Assembly (NCBI GenBank): GCA_001723765.1
Contig: MAYW01000012.1
Location: forward strand, 1-51,093
Direction: 5' to 3'
Length of the DNA stretch: 51,093 nt
DNA from: Candidatus Scalindua rubra
Lineage (GTDB): Bacteria; Planctomycetota; Brocadiia; Brocadiales; Scalinduaceae
The notes below the pieces were generated by a model. That model did not search any database, was not told the origin of the DNA, and was given only the letters and a program-made list of their open reading frames with translations. Positions 15,346 to 24,700 of the stretch are shown in pieces; position 1 is the first letter of the stretch, and the number at the start of each line of letters is the position of its first letter. A program made the position numbers and the translations under genes.

Positions 15346-16209
15346 ATGAAGAAATCAAAGGGACCACAATTCTTAAGATTCTTTATCCCAGCCATTGAAG
15401 TTCTGAAAGAATTGGGAGGTTCAGGTAGACCAGCAGAAGTAATAGATCTTGTAATTGAAAAGCTAAACATCTCAGAAAAAGAGCAAGAAGAAACTATAAA
15501 AAGTGGTTCATCCAGGGTTAGAAATCAAGTAGCTTGGGCACGACTTTATTTGGTTAAATCAGGACTTATGGATTCGTCACAGCGTGGGGTATGGAGTTTA
15601 ACTGAAAAGGGTATCGAAGCCACACTAACTTATAAAGATGTATTAAATTATTTCAAAGAAATACAAAGCCAATTTAAGATAAGAGAAGAAGGAGGTCAAG
15701 AAGCATGTCAAGAAGTTTCAAATCAAATTGAAGAAGAAACTATTGAATTTGTTGATTACAAGACAGAATTATTGAACATTTTAAAATCGCTTCCTCCCAA
15801 TGGCTTTGAACGTATCTGTCAACGTATTCTACGAGAATCTGGTTTTCTACAAGTTACAGTTACAGGAAAATCTGGCGATGGTGGAATTGACGGATATGGA
15901 ATACTTCAGGTTAATCCTTTTGTAAGCTTCAAAGTCATGTTTCAATGTAAACGTTATCAAGGGTCAGTTACTCCATCTCATGTTCGTGATTTTAGAGGTG
16001 CAATGGAGGGCAGAGCGGATAAAGGGATAATTCTTACAACAGGTAGTTTTACAACAGAAGCAAAAAAAGAAGCCAGACGAGATGGTGCTACTCCTATAGA
16101 AATTGTTGATAGCGAAAAATTAGTTGAAATGTTTGAAACTTTACAATTAGGACTAAAACCTAAAACAGATTATGATGTTAATTACGACTTTTTTAGTGAA
16201 TATCGGTAG
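15346..16209 (+). CDS. Mrr-type restriction endonuclease
   Basis: 287-aa protein with the two-domain build of Mrr. A winged-helix N-terminal domain (about 8-105) is followed by the Mrr catalytic domain (about 142-275) with FERICQRILRESGF, the GDGGIDG loop (D182) and QCKRY (Q200, K202), which together form the D-QxK variant of the PD-(D/E)XK active site. All catalytic residues are present. Mrr enzymes cut modified (methylated) DNA. The gene nearly fills the 970 bases between two GTTAG-ended hairpins, the typical size and layout of an integron cassette. The ribosome-binding site is AAAGGA. Confidence 0.88.
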   Translation: MKKSKGPQFLRFFIPAIEVLKELGGSGRPAEVIDLVIEKLNISEKEQEETIKSGSSRVRNQVAWARLYLVKSGLMDSSQRGVWSLTEKGIEATLTYKDVLNYFKEIQSQFKIREEGGQEACQEVSNQIEEETIEFVDYKTELLNILKSLPPNGFERICQRILRESGFLQVTVTGKSGDGGIDGYGILQVNPFVSFKVMFQCKRYQGSVTPSHVRDFRGAMEGRADKGIILTTGSFTTEAKKEARRDGATPIEIVDSEKLVEMFETLQLGLKPKTDYDVNYDFFSEYR

Positions 16210-16287
16210 GGATGTCAGCTACCAATAGTTTGCAGTTGAGTGTATATAACATTGCATGACGTTGTTTGGTAGTTGTATTGTTAGTGG
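16209..16287 (+). other. attC-like site (candidate 4)
   Basis: CTACCAA (16219-16225) pairs exactly with TTGGTAG (16266-16272), followed after seven bases by GTTAGTG (16280-16286). It starts directly at the stop codon of mrr. The end motif deviates from GTTRRRY at its last positions, so it would be degenerate. Confidence 0.4.
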
Positions 16288-16352
16288 TGCCCCGATATGT
16301 AGTTGGTATTTTACGTCACACAGGAAATGGAACTTGGTGTCAGAGCTAGATT

Positions 16353-17213
16353 ATGGATGATGCGTTTCATATATATTTTGCACCTGATCATTGGAACAAT
16401 TTGAATAAGTTCGAAAAATTCTGTGGTGCACCATTTCCTGATAACAGGAAAGTTAAGTACTACGTAAAATCTTGTGATGATCATCTACAAAAATTCATAG
16501 TGTTATCTAACCTATTAAATCGTTTGGCACCAGACCTTGAAAGTGACATTAAAGAAATAGAGGAAACAGGATACACACCTGCTATTAGACATAAAGAATA
16601 TGCTGCTTTATGTGAAGTTCTGATATGCGAATTATATGCAGCCCTTGATTGCCTCAGATACACAGTGTTCTATATTTATAAAGATCAAAAGACGGATGTT
16701 CAAAAAAAATCAACTGAGAAATTCTTTAAAAAAGCCGTAAAAGACCAATACGGGGAAGAATTTCCAGATAAATTGAAAGAGAGTCTGTCTGAGTCATATT
16801 CAAGATGGTTTGGTGAATTAAGAACTTTAAGAACTGAAATAGCACATGGAGGTTTAGGGTCATGTCATACCGACAATAAAACGGGAAAAATTTTTTACAT
16901 GCATCCAGGCCTTGGATCACAATCTAAAGCGCATGTAATAAAAGATATTGTAGGAAAGCTAAATTTTTTCCATAAAAACACAGTATTACTTATTGATAAA
17001 TTCTTTGAGTTTTTTCTTAGTGTATTGGAGCCAAATGATAGAGAAATAATGTGCGGTATATATAAAGGTAGGGTTTACATGAGAAGAGTTTCATACTCTC
17101 TAAATTTGAGCTTCAGTGATGGAATATGCATTGCAAAGTCATGGTTTGATAAAGATGAAAATCTAACTTGTCCACTTAAAGATAGATGTGGTGCTTATGA
17201 AAGGACGCTCTAA
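16353..17213 (+). CDS. HEPN-domain-like protein with RxxxxH motif
   Basis: 286-aa soluble protein. The central helical region contains a CELYAALDCLRYTVFYIY helix and the motif R160-TEIA-H165, the RxxxxH signature of HEPN ribonucleases. The C-terminal part contains a short Cys pair (CPLKDRC). HEPN proteins often act as RNA-cutting toxins or abortive-infection effectors, but many family members are non-catalytic. There is no MNT antitoxin next to it; the RlaP nucleotidyltransferase is 5 kb upstream. It lies right after the Mrr gene and before pcrA, as the last member of the accessory block. Confidence 0.6.
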   Translation: MDDAFHIYFAPDHWNNLNKFEKFCGAPFPDNRKVKYYVKSCDDHLQKFIVLSNLLNRLAPDLESDIKEIEETGYTPAIRHKEYAALCEVLICELYAALDCLRYTVFYIYKDQKTDVQKKSTEKFFKKAVKDQYGEEFPDKLKESLSESYSRWFGELRTLRTEIAHGGLGSCHTDNKTGKIFYMHPGLGSQSKAHVIKDIVGKLNFFHKNTVLLIDKFFEFFLSVLEPNDREIMCGIYKGRVYMRRVSYSLNLSFSDGICIAKSWFDKDENLTCPLKDRCGAYERTL

Positions 17214-17279
17214 CAACAAAAATCACCCGCCTTTTAAACTAGCTGCTGATTTAAATCTTAAAGAAAGTAAAATTAGAAT

Positions 17280-19514
17280 ATGAATATATTAGACAATGTA
17301 ACTGAATCTCAAAAGGAAGCGATTACACATACAGATGGTACTTTACTCGTGATTGCAGGAGCCGGCAGTGGCAAAACAAGGGTAATCACACGCAGGATAG
17401 GATATCTTGTTGAAAAGGAGATCGATCCAATAAATATCTTAGCCATAACTTTCACTAATAAAGCCGCTAATGAAATGAAGGAAAGGTTAAGTGAATTTCT
17501 AATTCGAAAAGGTATGTGGGTCTCAACATTTCACGCCATGTGTGCAAGAATCCTGCGAAATGAGATTGAACAATTGGGTTATTCCAGGAACTTTAGCATA
17601 TACGATACTGGAGATCAGGTTAATTGTATAAAGACTGTGATGAATGAACTAAATCTGGATACAATAAATTGGCAACCGGGTTCAATAGCCGCAACAATAA
17701 GTAACGCAAAGAATGAATTATTGTCTGTAGAGGAGTTTTCTAAATATAAATCGGGTTATTACAATAATGTTGTTTCAAGTGTATATACAAAGTATCAGAA
17801 ATTTCTTGAAGCAAATAATGCGCTGGACTTTGATGATTTACTTTTCAAGATTGTGCATTTGTTTAAAAGTTTTCCTCAGGTGTTGGAAAAATATCAAAAT
17901 AAGTTTAAGTATATTCTCATTGATGAGTATCAGGATACAAATCATGCACAGTACGTAATTACTCAACTATTGGCACAAAGGTATAAAAATATTTGTGCTA
18001 CCGGAGATCCCGATCAATCTATCTATGGATGGCGTGGAGCCAACATACAGAACATACTCAATTTCGAAAATGATTATCCAGATGCAAAGATTGTTCGGCT
18101 TGAACAAAACTATCGCTCTACGAAAATGATTCTTTGCGTCGCTTCAGAGGTGATCAAAAATAACAAATCAAGGAAACCGAAGTCCCTCTGGACGCAGAAT
18201 GACGAAGGAAGCAGGGTCAGGGTAATTCACTGCGAGGATGAGAATATCGAGTCAAGCGAAATCGCTGCATATATTTCTGAATTTGTTAAGAATGGAAACA
18301 AATATTCTGATATGGCTATATTTTACCGCACAAATGCACAGTCACGTGTATTAGAAACTTGTTTTCTACAGAAAGGAATACCTTACTCAATTGTGGGCAG
18401 TGTCGAATTCTTCAAAAGAAAAGAAATAAAAGATATCATTTCTTATCTTAAACTCTGCGCTAATCCAGATGACGATTTATCTTTTGAAAGGATTGTAAAC
18501 GTTCCGCCGAGAGGTATTGGAGCAACAACTATAAAACGACTAAAAGAATGGGCATATGTTCACAAGCTAAGCCTTTTAGAGGCGATGTCCCGAGTCCAAG
18601 AAATACCAGATATCAAGGCAAAGGGTGCCAGGGCAGTGAAGGATTTTTGGGATATTTTTTCCAAACTATGTAAGTTTACAACTTACCCGGTAATGGATTT
18701 TGTGAAACACGTAATCGATAAGATCGGATATAGAGATTACTTAGAACAATCTTACGAACGTGAAAGTATAGAGAGATTGGAAAATATTGAGGAATTGGTA
18801 AATGCGGCTAGTGAATATGATATCTCAAACCCGGATGGTTCACTACAGGGTTTTTTAGAAGAGGTGTCATTAATTTCAGACGTTGACAAATGGGACGATA
18901 ATACAGATACAGTTACCCTTATAACCTTGCATTCTGCAAAAGGACTGGAGTTTCCAGTCGTATTTATTACGGGGCTTGAAGAAGGATTGTTACCGCATTC
19001 GCAATCAAAAGATTCAGATGATGAGATTGAAGAAGAGCGCCGTTTATGCTATGTGGGTATTACGAGGGCACAAAGGGATTTGTTCCTAATCCATAATAGA
19101 TACAGGACAAAATTTGGTCAACGATCCCCATGTATTCCTTCCAGATTTCTAGGTGAAATTCCCGAAGATTTAATAGAGAAGATTGATAAAACAGACTATA
19201 TTTCTTATATATATGAACTTCAAGCCGGATATACAAAAAGTAATAAAGAATCTTTGCATTCAGAAGATTATCAATGTTATGTTAATGAAGAGAAAAGAAA
19301 TGATACAAAACAAGATTTTCAGCACAAAGTATATCCGGATAGTAGTAATTTGGTTCCGGGTGATATTGTAAATCATGAATTTTTTGGCCGTGGGAGGGTT
19401 GTCAAGATTATTCCATCTTTAGATATAGCATTTGTTGATTTTAATAACGTTGGTATGAAAAAATTGGTTCTGGAGTATGCAAAGTTAGAAAAGTTGGAAG
19501 GTTATTGCAGGTGA
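17280..19514 (+). CDS. pcrA: ATP-dependent DNA helicase PcrA/UvrD
   Basis: 744-aa superfamily 1A 3'-5' helicase acting in excision repair, mismatch repair and replication-fork maintenance. Walker A is AGAGSGKT at residues 26-33. DEYQDTN and GDPDQSIYGWRGAN follow, then the later motifs QNYRST, TLHSAKGLEFPVVF and VGITRAQ. A C-terminal PcrA-type tail (GDIVNHEFFGRGRVV) supports PcrA over RecB-like relatives. The length is standard. The ATG at 17280 follows GAATAT without a strong ribosome-binding site. It marks the return from accessory to core genes. mutS is also encoded in this window, about 27 kb away. Confidence 0.95.
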   Translation: MNILDNVTESQKEAITHTDGTLLVIAGAGSGKTRVITRRIGYLVEKEIDPINILAITFTNKAANEMKERLSEFLIRKGMWVSTFHAMCARILRNEIEQLGYSRNFSIYDTGDQVNCIKTVMNELNLDTINWQPGSIAATISNAKNELLSVEEFSKYKSGYYNNVVSSVYTKYQKFLEANNALDFDDLLFKIVHLFKSFPQVLEKYQNKFKYILIDEYQDTNHAQYVITQLLAQRYKNICATGDPDQSIYGWRGANIQNILNFENDYPDAKIVRLEQNYRSTKMILCVASEVIKNNKSRKPKSLWTQNDEGSRVRVIHCEDENIESSEIAAYISEFVKNGNKYSDMAIFYRTNAQSRVLETCFLQKGIPYSIVGSVEFFKRKEIKDIISYLKLCANPDDDLSFERIVNVPPRGIGATTIKRLKEWAYVHKLSLLEAMSRVQEIPDIKAKGARAVKDFWDIFSKLCKFTTYPVMDFVKHVIDKIGYRDYLEQSYERESIERLENIEELVNAASEYDISNPDGSLQGFLEEVSLISDVDKWDDNTDTVTLITLHSAKGLEFPVVFITGLEEGLLPHSQSKDSDDEIEEERRLCYVGITRAQRDLFLIHNRYRTKFGQRSPCIPSRFLGEIPEDLIEKIDKTDYISYIYELQAGYTKSNKESLHSEDYQCYVNEEKRNDTKQDFQHKVYPDSSNLVPGDIVNHEFFGRGRVVKIIPSLDIAFVDFNNVGMKKLVLEYAKLEKLEGYCR

Positions 19515-19533
19515 ACACCAAGACACCAAATTG

Positions 19534-19562
19534 CTCGTTCCCAAGCTTCGCTTGGGAACGAG
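19534..19562. repeat. Perfect hairpin repeat between pcrA and the NifS-like gene
   Basis: A 13-base stem, CTCGTTCCCAAGC / GCTTGGGAACGAG, with a 3-base loop. This is a widely dispersed bacterial palindromic unit. It is not followed by a T-tract. Reading through it would add the spurious N-terminal peptide LVPKLRLGT to the next protein. Confidence 0.8.
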
Positions 19563-19578
19563 TAGGGGAGTAAGTAAA

Positions 19579-20754
19579 TTGGAGAAAATTTATCTTGATC
19601 ATGCTTCTTGTACACCAATTCACCCATCTGTCATAGAAGCAATGGTTGATTCTATAAAGAACTGTTACGGTAATCCATCAAATCTACATCATTTTGGACA
19701 AACTACAAATAAAATAGTGAAAACTGCCAGGAACGAAGTGTCGTCACTTATAGGGGCAAAAGCCAACGAAATAATCTTTACATCAAGTGGAAGTGAAGCA
19801 AACAATTTTGCCATTAAGGGTCTTGCAATGGCAAACCAGAAAAAAGGCAAACACGTTATTACGTCTGAGATAGAACATTTTTCTGTGCTTAATCCATTGA
19901 AAAGACTTGAAAAGATGGGTTTTAAGGTTACCCATATACTCGTTGATAAATACGGTATGATAGACCCTGATGAGGTTGCCAAGGCAATTACATCTGAAAC
20001 AATCCTCGTATCTATTATGCATGCGAACAATGAAATAGGTACTATTGAACCGATTGAAGAAATCGGAAAGATAGTTAAAGAGCATGCTATACTTTTTCAT
20101 GTTGATGCTGTTGCATCAACAGGTTGTATCCCCGTAGACGTAAACAAAATGATGGTAGATGCATTAAGCCTGGCTAGCAACCAATTCTATGGTCCACCCG
20201 GTGTGGGTGCACTTTACTTGAGAGAGAGAACAAGAATAGTTCCATTCATTGAAGGTGGTATCCAGGAAGGTGGGCGTCGTGCAGGTACGGAAAATATACC
20301 TGGTATAGTGGGTATGGGAAGGGCTGCTGAATTGGCAAAGAAAGAGATGGAGACACGCGAAAGGGCGATAAAACCTCTAAGTGATAGGTTATTAAGTGGC
20401 TTAATGAATTCAATAGATCATATTTATCTAAATGGCCATCCAGAAAAACGATTACCCAACAATATAAATGTAAGTATAGAATATGTTGAGGGTGAATCAA
20501 TACTTTTGTTTTTAGATATGAAAGGAATAGCAGTGTCTTCAGGTTCGGCATGCACCTCAAGGTCCTTGAAGTCATCACACGTCTTGAGTGCAATTGGGGT
20601 AGATGATGCGGTAGCCCAAGGTTCGATACTCTTCAGCTTAGGAGTAGACAATTCTGAAGAAAATATTGAATATGTTATAGAAACACTTCCGCCTATTGTC
20701 AAAAGGCTGAGAGAAATGTCTCCATTATATGAGGAAAGCCAGGCCCAAAATTAA
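19579..20754 (+). CDS. NifS/IscS-like aminotransferase-fold protein lacking the PLP lysine
   Basis: 391 aa from a TTG at 19579, chosen because AGGGGAG lies 8 bases upstream and the protein then begins in family register (MEKIYLDHAS); a longer reading runs into a hairpin repeat. It is a group I cysteine desulfurase homologue with SEIEHFSV (H100), HVDAVAS (D176) and the sulfur-accepting C325 in SSGSACTSRS. The usual SxHK PLP-lysine motif, however, reads ASNQFYGPPG, with N201 and Q202 replacing His-Lys. The glutamine expected after the HVDA motif is also missing. It therefore cannot form the normal internal aldimine and is probably not a standard cysteine desulfurase. It may have another role in Fe-S or sulfur metabolism. 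A terminator follows. Confidence 0.88.
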   Translation: MEKIYLDHASCTPIHPSVIEAMVDSIKNCYGNPSNLHHFGQTTNKIVKTARNEVSSLIGAKANEIIFTSSGSEANNFAIKGLAMANQKKGKHVITSEIEHFSVLNPLKRLEKMGFKVTHILVDKYGMIDPDEVAKAITSETILVSIMHANNEIGTIEPIEEIGKIVKEHAILFHVDAVASTGCIPVDVNKMMVDALSLASNQFYGPPGVGALYLRERTRIVPFIEGGIQEGGRRAGTENIPGIVGMGRAAELAKKEMETRERAIKPLSDRLLSGLMNSIDHIYLNGHPEKRLPNNINVSIEYVEGESILLFLDMKGIAVSSGSACTSRSLKSSHVLSAIGVDDAVAQGSILFSLGVDNSEENIEYVIETLPPIVKRLREMSPLYEESQAQN

Positions 20755-20759
20755 ACACT

Positions 20760-20783
20760 ATCCCACCTCGTAGGTGGGTTAGG
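20760..20783. terminator. Hairpin terminator between convergent genes
   Basis: TCCCACCTCGTAGGTGGG forms a compact perfect stem and is followed by TTAGGTTTT. It lies between the plus-strand NifS-like gene and the end of the minus-strand response regulator and could serve both. Confidence 0.7.
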
Positions 20784-21144
20784 TTTTCATTGTAAGGTCA
20801 ACAAGTACCGTTGTCTCCAGGGAATTAAGATCAATAGGCTTGGTTATATATTCGTCAGCACCCTTCTTAAGGGCATCTTTAGCCATACCTTCGTCCTTTA
20901 CGGCAGTAACTATTATAATACCTACTTTATCGTCAAATTGTCTTACACGCCTCAATACCTCCATGCCATCCATTCCAGGCATCCTTATGTCAAGTAGCAT
21001 TATGTCAGGTTTTAGATTTTTTACCTTTTCTAATGCATCCTCTCCACTGTATGACACAATGACATCGTATCCCTTTTTCTCCAGAAATCTTTTAATCGGA
21101 TCACATGCCCATACCTCATCATCCACAACTAATATCTTGCTCAT
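20779..21144 (-). CDS. CheY-like stand-alone response regulator
   Basis: 121-aa single receiver domain. The acidic pocket (ILVVDDE, D8/D9), the phosphoacceptor in LLDIRMPGMDG (about D53), the switch threonine region (VTAVKD) and the invariant lysine in YITKPI are all present. There is no output domain, so it works as a phosphotransfer or protein-binding regulator. The start at 21144 has an AGGGAGGG ribosome-binding site; longer frames upstream run into repeat sequence. It lies downstream of, and in the same direction as, the sensor kinase at 21719-24811, its likely partner. Confidence 0.88.
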   Translation of the reverse strand: MSKILVVDDEVWACDPIKRFLEKKGYDVIVSYSGEDALEKVKNLKPDIMLLDIRMPGMDGMEVLRRVRQFDDKVGIIIVTAVKDEGMAKDALKKGADEYITKPIDLNSLETTVLVDLTMKT

Positions 21145-21718
21145 AACTAACCCTCCCTGGTATAAAGTTCGCAAAGCCATTTTATAAATGTATATTGTGT
21201 ATTTTTGATTGTCTATTGTTGATTTTCTTTTTTGAGCTGTTTTCCTTGTTGTGACAAAATCTGTTTTAGGTAATATTATCGCAAGTTTAACAAAGTTAAA
21301 AGCAAAAAAACAAACATCACACAAAGGCACGGAGATCACAGAGAAAAGAAATAATGATTTTGGACACAGATAAGGACAGATTAAAAAGAAACAAAATAAT
21401 CTCTCGCAAAGGCGCAGAGATCGCAGAGAAAAAAAGATAAATTAAAAGACAAAAGTCAAAAGACATTAGCCACGAATATACACGAATCAGCACGAAAAAA
21501 ACCAATAACAAATAACTATATGCCTTTCAGATAAATCTAGAATTCTTGAATTCTTAAATCTGCCCTTCTCTGTGTCCTCCGTGGCTTTGTGTGAGGAAAA
21601 TCTTTTTTTTATTTTTATCCATGCCCTATTCTTTCTCTGCGAGCTTAGCGTCTGCGAGATACCAGGTTGTTTTTCCTGCTACTGCCTTCTTATTAAACCG
21701 CAAATCATCAATATTTTA
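21145..21718. repeat. Intergenic stretch of CACGGAGxxCACAGAG-type relic repeats
   Basis: No gene. It contains units such as GGCACGGAGATCACAGAGAAAA (about 21327-21348), a variant GGCGCAGAGATCGCAGAGAAAA (about 21411-21432), TTGGACACAGATAAGGACAG (21360-21379) and CACGAATATACACGAATCAGCACG (21472-21495). The GGACACAGAT unit reappears at about 26286 and 49093. Confidence 0.7.
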
Positions 21719-24700
21719 TTATGTCTTAGCCGGTAAATCAATTATAAACGTTGTCCCCTTCCCTTCTTTACTATTTACACGCATTTTTCCTCCATGGTTT
21801 TTAATGATTCCATATGATATACTTAAGCCAAGACCCGTTCCCTTGCCTTCCTTCTTTGTAGTGAAAAATGGATCAAATACATTATTAATATTTTCTTCCA
21901 AAATACCTTCGCCTGTATCTTTAACTTTTATACTTACAAAGGGTTTTCCCTGCTTTTCTATACTTTGTGTAATAATTGTTAAATTTCCACCCCCTGGCAT
22001 GGCACCCTGTGCATTAGTTATCAAGTTTAGAAATACCTGTCTCAATTCATCATCATTTGCCATAATCCTTGGTAAACCCTCTTCAAATATCCTTATTAAC
22101 TTTATATTCTCTAACTTCATCTCAGGCTCAATGATGGATATTATTTTTTCTAATAAACTGTTTACTTCAACCTCTTTAAATTCAAGTTCTTCCTTCCTTG
22201 AAAACCCCAACAAACTGTCTGTAATCTTTACAATACGGCCAACTTCCTCCAGAATCTTTTTCAAGTCATTTTCTGTCTTTGAACCCTTTTCTGTATCAGT
22301 CAACAGTAACTGAGCATAAGATGAAATGATATTCAAAGGATTTAACACTTCATGGCATACGCCTGCTGTCAGAGTCCCGAGAGATGCCATTTTGTATGAC
22401 TCCATTATATTTTTTTCCATCTCTTTACGTTTTGTAATGTCTCGCAGAATACCTATGAACATGCGCTGCTCACCCATACGCATCTCGGCGACCGCTAATT
22501 CCATTGAGAAGGTGTTGCCATCACGTTGCAAACCCTGTACCTCGCGCGGTCCAATGCCGATGATGTGACCCTTGCCTGTACTGATGTATCGGTTGAGATA
22601 GCCGTCGTGCTCACTGCGATAGGGTTCTGGCATCAGTATCTTGACGTTCTGGCCGATGACCTCGGCAGTGGTGTAGCCAAATAGCTTTTCAGCCGCCAGA
22701 TTAAATAATCGGATAATTCCCCGTTCATTAATGGCAATGATTCCATCCGCTGAATTATCAAAAATAGAACGGAATTGCATCTCTATCTGCTTGCGTTCAA
22801 TTGACTCAGCAAGCACATTGGCAATGGCCTGGATGAAGTTGGCGTCGTCTTTGGAGAACGTGCGCCGTCTGGTTGTATGCACTCCCAGTACACCAAAAGG
22901 ACGTTTCTCGCCTTGAATGATAACACTCATGCCGCTAATCGCACCGTGGTCCTTAAGCAGCGGCGGGGCGCTGAATCGTGTCTCCGTGCGGAGATCTTCA
23001 ACTATCACCGACTCATTGGAAAGCAGGGTATAGCCGGCCTGCGAATCACGCCCCGTTCCCACTGTCGCATGCCCCACGTACCCTTCCTTCCAGCCCACAC
23101 CTGCCCGTAGCAGAAAAGCCTTACCGTCTGGCATTAGTTCCAAAATCTTGCAAAACTCCACATCCAGAGTCCGGGCAACGATTGAAACGACTTCGTCAAA
23201 CAGTGTGGAAATACCTATGCCTTTCAATGCACGTCTGCCAATTTTAATGATTTCTTCCTGCTGATATGCATGTAACTTGAGACTCTCTTCAGCCTGCTTC
23301 TTCTCTGTGATATCCTTCATGATTTGAATAGTACCAGCAAATTCACCATTATCATCAAAACGGGGGAAGCTTGAGATACTAAAGATACCACCCAAACAGA
23401 GCACTTTCATCTCATTTGTAACAGGTTTTAAGATTTTAGCCATATCCATTACTGCAAATTTTCTTAAGTCCTCTTTCTTAATTTGATGGAAAATCTCAGA
23501 ACATTTCTTCCCGATAATTTCTTTAGATTTGACATTAAGCCCTTCTAATAAAGCACTGTTGCACCTGATTAATCTGCTGTTTTTATCATAGAGGGCGATT
23601 ATGTCTTTCACTGAATAAAACATTGATTCCCAGTCTTTCCTTCCCTCTTCAATATTCTTAATTAATATACCAAGCTGTATACGCATAGTGTTAAACGAAC
23701 TGGCCAGAATGCCTATTTCGTCTTTACTTTTAACCTTGACTTGTTCAGACAAATCGCCCGTACTAATCTTTTGAGATGCTTCGGATAGGATTTTCACAGG
23801 TCTCGTAATGGTTCTGGAAAACAGAAATACTGCTACCACGGATAAAACAAGAATGCCAGCGGTAATCAAAAATATATCCTTCTTTAATTGATTAATATGT
23901 GCAAAGGCTTCAGCAGTATCAATCTTTGCTACCAGTCCACAATCTACGGAAGGAATATATCGCCATGCAGCTATGATTTTTTCACCGCGATAATCAACCG
24001 ATAAACCAGACCCGCTCCTACCTCGTGTCGCTTCCTGGATGGGAAACGCTTCCTTCTTTCCATAAATCGCCTTTCTCTGAAAGGCACCCTCAGGGTCGTG
24101 ACGAAGCGGGTTTAAAAACAAGGCATGATTACCCATATTTTTACCAATTAACGTCTCTCCTGTCTCACCAAGCCCCGTTGTATCCTGAATAAATTCATAA
24201 ATAAGGTCCATATCAATTTCGAAGGCAATAACCCCGATAAAACCTCCATTAAAATCGTATGCTGGAGCTGTGATGAGCATTTCAAATTCATTGCCTTCGA
24301 TGTCTTTTCTATAAATTCCAGAGTGATAAACCCCTTTTCTCCCTTCTTCAAATAACTTACCCGTGGGATCATCAGGAAGAGGATTGTCTATTTCCGTCTC
24401 CACATGCGTTTCATTAGTTACGTATACAATCCTCCCTTCCGGACTCACCAGCATAACATCTTCATATCCATAAACATCTTGAAATGTCTTCAACTGACTA
24501 TCCAGCATCTTTTTAGCCGCTATGTAAGCAGGATTTGTTCTGTCATCAGCAAACTGAGTTACTATAGGCAAATTAGTTTTAACATTATAATAATCCTGAA
24601 CTGTTTTGATATTACCTATTCGTTCTTGCAAAAAAGTCTCTATCTTTTCCACCTTGAGATCGGCAGTTCTTTCTAATCCTGCAATGCGGGCAGCTACCAG

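Noticed and set aside
19531-19578. Longer NifS-like protein starting at 19531
   Set aside because: The extension is a translation of a dispersed hairpin repeat; TTG at 19579 has a strong ribosome-binding site.
22326-23247. Plus-strand open frames across the histidine kinase
   Set aside because: They are antisense shadows favoured by the GC-rich segment and show no family motifs.
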